Assembly (NCBI GenBank): GCA_029298735.1
Contig: JANSLP010000521.1
Coordinates: forward strand, 1-14,931
DNA length: 14,931 bases
From: Ophiostoma sp. CBS 140.51
Lineage: Eukaryota; Ascomycota; Sordariomycetes; Ophiostomatales; Ophiostomataceae
Direction of reading: 5' to 3'
The notes under the pieces are model-generated. The model made no database searches. It was not told the DNA's origin and saw only the letters and a program-made list of their open reading frames with translations. Of this stretch, positions 1 through 8,800 are shown piece after piece. Both the position numbers and the translations under genes were made by a program. Positions within the stretch are counted from its first letter, which is position 1. The number at the start of each line of letters is the position of its first letter.

Positions 1-1758
1 TGTTTGCGAATAAAAAAAACACAGAAGAAGAAAATGGCATATTTTGCTCTTTCTTACAGAACCCCAAACATACAAGAACCACCTTGCATCATTCATGCAT
101 CTCCATAATTTAAACATCTGACACAAAAACGCGGTACAACATAACGAAAGCAGAGAATACGGTACACGAAGCTGCAGCGATAGACGTAGGTTAAATTTGA
201 CGGAGACGCTTGTTGACGGCAAAGCAGCCTTGCCAAGTACACTAGAAAATCAAAGTTCGCAAAAAAATAAATAAATAAATAAAAAAATCAACAGAAAACG
301 TTGAAACAAAAGAGGCCTCTTGGAGCTGAAAGATGGGACAAGGAAGAAGCACTGCAGACATTGTATTGTCAACGTTAGGGCGACAAGCAAAACGCTTGGC
401 AGAGGGGCCGGGCGCGTCGCCAAACCTAATTTCGAGAAACAAAGTTATTTCGCATTTTCGGATTCGAGAAGAACCCTGTGAACACCCTGTCCCTCAGCCT
501 TTCTACCGTTCCGCCTTGACAAGGTTGGAGCTAGTTAGCGAACAACCGTCTTCTTGCCCAGACCGTCTTTTCCTTTTTTGGTCCAGGGCTGAACTTTTCT
601 GGAGTCCTCTCCTTTACTCGTCTTTTATTCTTCATACTGCTATCAGGCATCTACCTTGTGAACAGCGGAATGCAAGTCCGCGGTCGGAAGCCGCGATATG
701 GTTGGTTGGTGTTATACCGAGGGCTGACTGAACAGTGAGGGTAGAAAAATTAGAAGAGTGGGATGGAAGAGAAAAAAAGCGCGCCACGAGGTTCATCAAG
801 TTGATGGAGGTGGGCAGTGATGTTTGTTTGGCTGACATTCGGAACGTGATAGTGACAAGAACGACAAACTGACAGGGGTGTCGGGAATTGCTCTTGGGCA
901 TGATTTGCCTTTTTCTTTGGTACTTGTTTCCCAACTGCTTCTTCTTTCCGGCCATCTTATTCAGGGGCCTTATAATTGGACTCGCACTCTTGTACACTTT
1001 CTGACTGCAAGCACATACTTTGGTGGGAGGCATCTGCCAAAGAGAGGAAGTGAATTGCGCCACAGACACGGCCAGAGAGCATTCAGACACAGACTGTCGA
1101 CAAAAATGGACGAGGCTTGCTGTGGTAGTCTTATCAGGCGGACGCCTTCACCGCGTTTTGTTTGTCCAAACGTCTTTGACCGTCCTCTGGTTGACCGTCT
1201 TCTGTCTTTGACTATCCAACTTGTCTCTCAGCCGCTCGTTGTGGCGTTTTTTCTCCCTCCCCCAAAATTGACGCCCGGCTTTCTCAAAGAAGCACATGAT
1301 CGCGCAGCTTGCCTAAGTGAGCAAGGCCAAAATTGAACGTCTTCTATGTCTCTGATGCCTTTCGTCTATTTGTTGAGCCTCCTTTCTACAGAGTATTTCC
1401 TTTTCAGACAGACATGCTCGTGCCCGCCACAGCCACCCTTTCATAGAAATGTGGCGTCGATGTTGGGTCGATTAAAGTCAACTGAGTCTCCAATATCTAC
1501 ATCTATTCCCGGAGTAGTGAAGCTAATAAAGAGAGGAAGCAGTACAGTTTTTATTTGTACAGCCTCATTTTGCATTATTCACTGGCTGATTACGGAGAAA
1601 GTGGTATTGTGGTTGCCTCTTGTAAGAAGAAATTAAAATGAAAGAAAATATGAAATAAATCCACCAGCTAATGAACCCAAACGCCTAGACTAAATGACAT
1701 TATTTTGATCATAACATGCAATACTCCGTACCCTATTGAATCAATATACCCTCATCGT
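1..1758. other. Spacer downstream of ctf18, no gene recognised
   Basis: The first 330 bp and the last 120 bp are AT-rich, and the middle is of mixed composition with pyrimidine-rich stretches on the plus strand. Open frames of up to about 150 codons exist on both strands (for example 333-731, 878-1336 and 1346-1636 on plus), but they overlap one another and have no recognisable domain. The ctf18 mRNA should end in the right part; an AATAAA on the gene strand lies at 1550-1555, about 205 bp past the stop codon. The plus strand carries AATAAA at 1654-1659. No tRNA or mobile element is seen. Confidence 0.55.
262..287 (+). repeat. Short A-rich (ATAA)n microsatellite
   Basis: About four ATAA/AATA units flanked by A runs form a low-complexity tract. 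It has no coding context. Confidence 0.7.
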
Positions 1759-4700
1759 TTACAAGCCTCTCAGGAACTCATCCACCGAGATGGGTTTTCG
1801 CACGGCATTGTTCAGACCTTCATGGAACGTCACCCACACGCGCTGTGTCCTGTCCTCGTCGTCAGTGCTGGCATTGTTCTTCGCCAAGCTTCTGCCTTCA
1901 CGAGCATTGCCATCCACTTCTTGTAGTGCGTTTGTGGTGGTTGTCGTCACTTCGGCAATAATGCGCCCGAAAAAGTCGCGCTTCACGGCAGCTTCTTCCA
2001 GCTCGGCCGCAGCCGACTTGCGCTTGAGGGAGCCCTTTTTGCCCTGGTTCTCCTTGTCGTCGTCCACGCTACCCAGTGGCACACCCAGGGCCGTCCCTGC
2101 CTGGAACCGCGCCTGGCGGGCAGCATTGTCTCGCGCTGCCAGGGTCTTGCGCAGCTCCTGGTCCAAGACTTGCCGCACAGCATAGCGCGTAGGTGCGGCA
2201 TTGCTGGCCATCACCAGACCACTGGCCGTTTCAAAGGAGGCGAGCATATCCAGGTCGGGCTCCATGCGGTAGACCCATTGTGGGCGGCTACCGACCGACG
2301 CCGGTGGATTTGAAGGGTCCTCCAGGATACCGCGCTGCAGCTTGATGCCAAGTTCGGCGAGAACTTCGGCAGCGCGGCGCACAAGGATCTTTTCACCCTC
2401 GCGACGGACACTGGCCACGGCCGTGGGCCCACTGCTTTTCCCGTTGTTGGTAGGGACAGCGACCACGTTCACGAGGACTGGCTTGACGTCGGGCGACACG
2501 AGCCGAAGGACGTACGGCAAGAAGTCAGAGGCCAGGTCCTCGGCGTTGCGGAAAGCACGCAGCAGCGACGGCGGCAGCTGGGCCTGGATGGTTTGGAGGG
2601 CGGCACGGCTGTGCTTCTCAGCCTCGCGGGCTAAAAAGTCGGCGCGGGGGCCCGTGAACGGTATGACGGGGCGATTTTCGTCGCCTCCTCCTTTGGTATC
2701 TTCCGGCACATGTTTCTTCGATGTCGCAAAAAGTTGGTGGCACGCCAGCACGGGCTGGCTTGTGTAGGGTGCAAGCTCCCACTCCTGGCTGCCAAACACG
2801 CGGCGGGCGCAGGCATCGTGGAAGTGCATCCACTCGTAGGCAGCGTCGGGTTTGCTGAGGTAGCTGTCGTCGTTGAACTCGCGGTGCGGGTACTCTCCAA
2901 AAATGTCCGTCATGATGCGGTCGACGTCGCCGCTGGTCTCAATCATCTCGCGCAGACGGCCCATGGAGTAGCGCTGCTGGGCCTCAGCGAAGCTCATCTG
3001 CTCTTTAGGCTGTTCGTGACGGTATGATGTTGTGGCGGACGTGCCTGAAGCCGAGGCTGTGGAAGTTGACGATGATGCAGCCGTGCTGGCGGCCGTCTTA
3101 GGGAAGCCAGCACCTTCTTGGAAGATGCGCGTCACAATCTCGCGAACACCACCACGGCCAAGACCGCGAGCGCCGATGCCACCACCGCCACCACCGCTCG
3201 CAAGATCTGGTAGAATGTGTTTGTCGACCCAAGAGCGTGTCAGATGTGGGGAGGCCGACGCAAGCGTTTCTTTCGAGGCTGTTGCCCTTAGTCGTCGCGC
3301 CACCCATTCACCCACCACCATCACACCACGTAAGTCGCCTTCGGCTGTGCTTTCCGTACCACGCCGTGCCGCCTCACTGCCCGTAGCCATGCCCCATGCC
3401 GCCTCGCACAGCTTGCGTGCTGCCTCCTTCTCACAAGGGATGCCCTCCTTCTCAAAGATGGACTTGAGACGCGTCACCACGGTTTCGACTGTCGGCTTGC
3501 CTACGTGCACAATCTCGGCAAGGCCAGAGAGACGGAGTGGACGCAGTGCTGGGTGGTAAATGTCGTTGCAGATAAGGACGAGTGGGCGCATTTGGCGGAA
3601 GTCGTCGCCGCGTTTGCGTCTGCGGGATGTTGCTGCAGATGATGCCTGTGCCGCGGCGCCGCCGCCCGAGTTCTTTTGGTCCAGCAGCACCAGATCGATC
3701 AGTGCCTTGACGAAGCCGCCTTCACCACCACTGCCCGTGCCGCCCACGACACCATCCACTTCGTCAACAATCACGCAGACGGGGCGGGCCACCTTGCCCT
3801 TTTTTGTGTCACCTGCGGATGACGCGCCAATCGTGGTCTGCTCCACCGCCTTGACACTCTCCGTGCCCAGACTCGTCCGGATCCGCCCGTTGACCACATC
3901 TCTACTGCGGTCGTCGCTGGCGTTGATCTCGAGCACTTCGTAGCCCGCCTGCCGTGCGCAGACGTGCGCCAAGGTCGTCTTGCCGAGACCCGGTGGGCCG
4001 GTCAGGATCAGGATCTTGCGGTGTGGCTTCTCCGTTTCCTCATTGTTGTTGTCCGAGTTGGGCGCCTTGACAAGAGGCACGCGCTTCTTGGCGCCGGGAA
4101 ACACCAGCGGATCCCACCGCTTGAGCCACCGCAGAACCAGCCGATTCGTTAGGTCGTCGCCCACCAGGTCCATGAAGCTGCGTGCGCGGTACTTTTCGGT
4201 CCACAGCATCGTCTTCTTTGGGCGGCGGCCAGGTCCCTTGCCTTTAACGGGCTTGGTCTCAACCACTTCTGGGATCACCTCTGGGACAGGCTGCGCCTCG
4301 GCTTCTGTTGCCTTCTTCTTCTCCGCCTCTTTCTGTGTGGCCATCTCTTTCCGTGCGCCATCCACCAGTTCGTGGATGGCAATGCCGTAGTAGTTGCGCT
4401 GTGCCCGGCCCTCCTTGGTCTTGGACCGCTGGGCCACCATGGCCTCATACGGCACCGGCGCGCGAGGGGTGCTGCGCTGCCGCACAGGGATCGATCGGCC
4501 GGAGCACGTTTGGACAAAGACGGTGCTTGTCGTTGTTGGTGTGACTTTCGGGATCGGGTCGGCGGCCGGGGCGGCACTGAACAGCAAGTCGTAGCGGTCT
4601 TCTTCATTCTCTTCGTGCTCGCCCGGTTCTTGGCTCTCTGGCTCCTCGTTTGGCGGCGCCGACTGTGCCATCAGGTCGTCGAGCTCAAACTGTGACGGGA

Positions 4701-5046
4701 CTTGAGCATCGTGCATGTTTGTGTCATCGTTTTGGCTGATGTTGGTCGTAGGTTGTGTCGACAATGGCTCGTTTGAATGGGTCGTCGGCTGTGGTTGTGT
4801 TGATGGTGCTGTTGAGTTTGTGTTGGCCTCAGTGGCTGCCGGTTGTGTGCTTGTCGTCTGTGCAGGAGTCGTGATGGGCGCAGTCGCGCTCGGGACGTCG
4901 TCATCCTCATCCTCGTCGTCCGAGTCGACAAATCCGCCAAGTGTGCGCTTCACGGGTTGAGGAGCAGCAGTTGCTGGAACAGTCTGAACAGTCTCAACGG
5001 ACGGCAGCGGCGCCGCAACGCGCTGGCTGACGACGTCGGTGTCCAT
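1759..5046 (-). CDS. ctf18: Ctf18, large subunit of the alternative RFC clamp loader
   Basis: A single open frame of 1095 residues encodes a Ctf18-type AAA+ ATPase. Visible in order: a disordered N-terminus (1-270) with an acidic run (D41-D50), T/Q/P-rich sequence and a K/E-rich stretch; the RFC-box sequence LWTEKYR (281-287); Walker A GPPGLGKT (350-357); Walker B VIVDEVDG (425-432); sensor 1 LICND with N494; a basic patch RRRKR (475-479); a Gly-rich low-complexity insert (617-633); conserved Ctf18 C-terminal regions including VYRMEP (925-930) and KRDFFGR (1022-1028); and a final tail with FHEGLNNAVRKP (1074-1085), the type of tail that in known Ctf18 proteins binds Ctf8-Dcc1. From family knowledge, Ctf18 with Rfc2-5, Ctf8 and Dcc1 loads or unloads PCNA at forks and promotes cohesion and checkpoint signalling in the nucleus. 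The ATG has a purine at -3. Length is typical for fungal Ctf18, and no frameshift or intron is seen. RFC1 and Elg1 are less likely because the C-terminal tail is Ctf18-specific. Confidence 0.96.
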   Translation of the reverse strand: MDTDVVSQRVAAPLPSVETVQTVPATAAPQPVKRTLGGFVDSDDEDEDDDVPSATAPITTPAQTTSTQPAATEANTNSTAPSTQPQPTTHSNEPLSTQPTTNISQNDDTNMHDAQVPSQFELDDLMAQSAPPNEEPESQEPGEHEENEEDRYDLLFSAAPAADPIPKVTPTTTSTVFVQTCSGRSIPVRQRSTPRAPVPYEAMVAQRSKTKEGRAQRNYYGIAIHELVDGARKEMATQKEAEKKKATEAEAQPVPEVIPEVVETKPVKGKGPGRRPKKTMLWTEKYRARSFMDLVGDDLTNRLVLRWLKRWDPLVFPGAKKRVPLVKAPNSDNNNEETEKPHRKILILTGPPGLGKTTLAHVCARQAGYEVLEINASDDRSRDVVNGRIRTSLGTESVKAVEQTTIGASSAGDTKKGKVARPVCVIVDEVDGVVGGTGSGGEGGFVKALIDLVLLDQKNSGGGAAAQASSAATSRRRKRGDDFRQMRPLVLICNDIYHPALRPLRLSGLAEIVHVGKPTVETVVTRLKSIFEKEGIPCEKEAARKLCEAAWGMATGSEAARRGTESTAEGDLRGVMVVGEWVARRLRATASKETLASASPHLTRSWVDKHILPDLASGGGGGGIGARGLGRGGVREIVTRIFQEGAGFPKTAASTAASSSTSTASASGTSATTSYRHEQPKEQMSFAEAQQRYSMGRLREMIETSGDVDRIMTDIFGEYPHREFNDDSYLSKPDAAYEWMHFHDACARRVFGSQEWELAPYTSQPVLACHQLFATSKKHVPEDTKGGGDENRPVIPFTGPRADFLAREAEKHSRAALQTIQAQLPPSLLRAFRNAEDLASDFLPYVLRLVSPDVKPVLVNVVAVPTNNGKSSGPTAVASVRREGEKILVRRAAEVLAELGIKLQRGILEDPSNPPASVGSRPQWVYRMEPDLDMLASFETASGLVMASNAAPTRYAVRQVLDQELRKTLAARDNAARQARFQAGTALGVPLGSVDDDKENQGKKGSLKRKSAAAELEEAAVKRDFFGRIIAEVTTTTTNALQEVDGNAREGRSLAKNNASTDDEDRTQRVWVTFHEGLNNAVRKPISVDEFLRGL

Positions 5047-5835
5047 TGCGAGGAGGTATGGAGGGTGGAAGTCGTATGTCGGGATGTGTTGTGGACAGAA
5101 ATGGCGATGTTGTCAAAGAAGAATCCTGTCCAGTATTTTGGTGACGGCAGTCGCTGCTTGTTTCCGTGAGAGGTACACTCCTGCCAGAAAACCACTTTGT
5201 TCGCTTGTTTGCGGTAGTCGCAGTTGGTGGGCGCACTTTCCACTTTCCCACTGTGGACTGGGCGAGACGCGTTAAGCTGCATTGGCCCAGACCCGCGACG
5301 CGTCCCACTTACACGGCAAGTACGCGTAAAATTGGCTTTGAGACGCATGTGATGAGGCACGTGACTAATAATCGCATGTCAGAATATGCAGATAGTGGGG
5401 GAGCCCCAGTCTCCTATCATTGGTCAATATGTAAAACAATAGTGGGACAGTATTTCGTACAGCCATTGGGGCTGCATCGCCACAGCTACCAATATCATAA
5501 TAACCAAGTCAATAACTATTATCCCCATGCTACCTTGACTTACATCGCAGCTTCATCTTCCTCACGATTCGTATGCGAATTTCTTATTGTACTTCATTTA
5601 AAAATTATTCAATTTTTAGTTTCACCTTTAACGTCCTGGAATGATTTGAGTCCAACAAAGTATGAAATAATAGATTGTGATTGAAATGACATACGCAAAT
5701 TATCTTGATATCATAAATCCATGTGAGGTCGTCAATCGACAACGCTCCTCGCAAATCGCTTCCTGGATATTTGAAAGAAAGGTGGTGAGAAGTAAAACGG
5801 AAGTGACAAAATATAGTAAAAAAAACACCCTGCAC
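5047..5835. other. Spacer between ctf18 and the ankyrin gene
   Basis: This 789-bp spacer has two parts. Up to about 5365 it is GC-rich and holds the ctf18 leader and promoter, including the MCB cluster and one CACGTG at 5358-5363. From about 5380 to 5835 it becomes clearly AT-rich, as expected downstream of the ankyrin gene stop codon at 5836-5838. Open frames here are short and unrecognisable. I see no tRNA, transposon ends or conserved protein. A further ATTGG lies at 5419-5423. Confidence 0.6.
5267..5327 (-). promoter_or_regulatory. Cluster of three MluI cell-cycle boxes upstream of ctf18
   Basis: The palindrome ACGCGT occurs three times, at 5267-5272, 5298-5303 and 5322-5327, about 220-280 bp before the ctf18 ATG. 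ATTGG (CCAAT on the gene strand) lies beside them at 5281-5285 and 5331-5335. ACGCGT is the MCB element bound by MBF (Mbp1-Swi6) at genes induced at G1/S in yeasts. Three copies in 61 bp is far above chance, and the gene is of the expected class. That MBF acts here is an inference. Confidence 0.72.
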
Positions 5836-8800
5836 CTACGGCACCTCTCCCATAATGTAGCCGGTCACGTTGCGGTTGCCACCACCATGCGCGCCCGCCG
5901 GCAGCTGCTTGATCGCATTCGCCAGCTTCCGGCCCTCAGCCAGCCGCTTCATCTCCCGCTGGTTCTGGGCATGGTCATACCCATCAATCAGCCGTCGCTC
6001 GTCCGCATGGATTGCGCTGACCTGCTGTGCCGCATTGGCCTGCTCTTGGGACCGCTGCTGCTCGTAGCTCAACAACATGCGCTGCGTGCGGTCCTCTAGC
6101 TCAAACGTGTGCTGGCCCTGGCGCCGTGCAAAGTCGAGCTCGGCCTGTTGTTCGGCTTCTCTCTGTAAAGCCCGAGCATGAGCGGCGTCTGCCTCGACGG
6201 CGGCTTTGCGTCGCGCCGCATCAGCTTCGGCACGTGCGCGCAAGTGTGTGGCCTCAGCGTCGGCGGCGGCGCGCTGGCGGACGACGGCCATGTCGCCCGC
6301 GGCGCGGATTCGGTTGGCCTCGACTTGGGTCTCGGCAGCGGCAATGGCCTTTTGCCGCATGGCGCGCTCTTCGGCCTCAGCACGCTTCTTCATCAAGTGA
6401 ATCTCTTCACGGCGTGCGCGCTCGTTGAGTTCGGCCAGCTCTTCGGCGTGCCGCCGCGCCTGAGCACGTTCTCGTTCTTCGGCTTCTTCGCGCTCTCGTC
6501 TGGCTTGCCGCTCTCGCTCGGCACCCATCAGCTCTTCGGGGACGTTGACAGCACCGGGCGGTTGTGGGCCGGAGCGGGCATAGAACAGGTCTTCGGCACG
6601 GTTGCTCTGCAGAATGGCCACGAGCTGCTCGCGTACAGTGGTCGGTGGTTGCAGCACTAACTGGACGTACATGGTCGGCGAGTAGATGAGCTCACCATAC
6701 CTGAACTGATTGAACGGGCTGTTAACGTATTTGTACAGACCCGCCTTCAGGAGCGATTTCGTTGTGGCCACGGGATCGTATGACTCTAGCGCGAGCAAAA
6801 GCGGTGTCTTGCCATTGGACTTGAGCTGGACATCGCTGCCCTGATCTATGAGGAAGGCCATACACTGCTCCAATACCTTAAGCCGCGAGCCGATCATAGC
6901 GCCTCCGTCGCTGCTGTGTAGGCAGAGTTCGGCGAGGGCACTGCGACCGCCGTACTCGGGGCAGGGGAAGTCCATGTCATGCTTGTTCTTAACGAGAAGC
7001 TTTATGGCAGTGAGGTTCAACAATTTCGCAGCCAGGTGCAGCGAGCCATCGTTTTTAGATGGCTCGCACTTGAGAATGTCGGTCATCATTTCAGCACCCC
7101 GCTCGCCACCCGCGCGGACGGCCATGATCAGTGGTGTGTTGCCTGCATGGTCGGCCACGTCGACCATGGCACCGGCCCGGATAAGTGACTGAACCATATC
7201 GGACCGGCTGCTCTGGATGGCGAGCATAAGGGGAGTAGTCATGGACAGGCGCGTCTCAAAGTTGACATTGCTTCCGCGCTCAATGAGAAGGTCGATCAGA
7301 GTGCTGCTGATCTTCTTTTGAGGTTGGAGGAGTGCCCAGAAGAGTAAGGATACGGCCTCTTCGCTTTCCACATCTGGTGCCACGAGAACCGTGACCATCT
7401 GGTCATGGTAGTAGCCCGCATCCAAAAGAGCTTCGAGGATGCGGACAGACCGTGGGTACTGCGAAATGGCCAAAAACAGGACAGGCTCACGCTCGGGATG
7501 AGAGAACAGCACATCCAGACCTTCCTCTGCACCATTGATTCTGTCCTCACGGAAAAGCTCGATGAGACGGACCACAACATCTTCAGAGACGCCTGAGTCG
7601 AAAATGTAGGAGAAGGCCATGGCTTTAGACAGGACACTGGGTCCTAGCGCTAAAAGTTGCTGAACGAGGTCAGCATCGCCCAACTTGGCGGCTGTCTGGA
7701 GTGGTGCGCCCTTGTCAATATCGACGTTGGCACCGTTTTTGACCAAGAGCTGGACAAACTGCCGTGCAATACTGTTTTTTTCGTCATCGCCGACACAGTC
7801 TTCCACACAGAGCTTCAGCACCGGTCCAAGTTCGTCGCTCTGAGCGCCCATGTCAAAGAGCAGTTTAGCAGTAGCGAGCCCTTCTTGCGTCAACCACGAC
7901 TTGACCCGTGACGGATTTAGAGCTTCTGCCAACACGTAGCCGAGGTTGTATGTTGACACTTCTGATAATGACGTGCAGAGCTCAAGAGTAGCTGTATCAG
8001 ACCGGCAGGCGGCATTGACGAGTGCCTGGCAACCATCGGCAGCTGGTGAAGCACCATGTTCGAGGAGAAGCTGGACAAGCTCCAGATTCGGCTTCTTTTC
8101 CTTGACGGCCTTGTTGAGTGCAATGTGCACCGACTCTTTTGGTTCAAGACCGGCAGCAAAGAGCCACTGGATAATTTGGTAGCGCAGCTCGCTCTTGAGC
8201 ATCCAGCTAATCTTGAGGGCGCGCGCCATGGTGTCTTGAGATGGGTGGCCTGGCCGGTCGGTATTTGCTGCACTTGAATCGTCGTCGTTGGTGATCCTCA
8301 GGAGCAGCTTGAGAGTGGCCAAGAAGCCGTTGCGGGTACTGACGCGGACTGATTCACCATCGTTGTAGTTGGTGTCGGCCTTGTGTGTAAGTAAGAGCCG
8401 GACGAGGCCGACGCCGTCGTCACCATAGCCAGCCGATGTGGCAAGTTCCTTATCGACAGCCTCACCAGAGACACCGGCTTTCAAAAGAAGACGAAAGACA
8501 GACTCCCGTGACTTGAGGTCATCGATCTTGCCAGCCTCCTGGAAGCCACGTGATAGAGTACCAGAAGTAAGTGCTGAGCGGTTCTTCAAGAGCATCTGCA
8601 CGACACCAGTTGCCCCTGAGCGACATGCAGCAATGAATGCTTGACCGTCGTTGTGATCAGCTGTGGCTCCATTGGCAATTAGAAGGTTGCCAAGATCGAG
8701 GTCCCCAGAGGCAGAGGCGGTGAGAAGGGCGTCAGACACGACAGTCCCGGTTGCACCAGCATCCAGAATCTGCTTGCACATGGCCAGCCGGATTGGCTTG

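Noticed and set aside
677..695. GC-rich hairpin (CGCGG, 7-nt loop, CCGCG)
   Set aside because: The stem is only 5 bp, with no U tract or other context for an RNA gene or terminator.
333..1636. Several 96-152-codon plus-strand frames in the left spacer
   Set aside because: They overlap each other and minus-strand frames, and have no recognisable motif or coherent exon structure.
5168..5360. Possible extra N-terminal exon of ctf18 in the upstream minus-strand frames
   Set aside because: The frame from 5046 already starts with ATG in an acceptable context, the upstream frames resemble no Ctf18 sequence, and the MCB boxes fall in that stretch.
5380..5835. AT-rich block as a RIP-mutated transposon relic
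   Set aside because: No terminal repeats, target-site duplication or transposase-like frame are visible. Ordinary 3' flanking DNA explains it.
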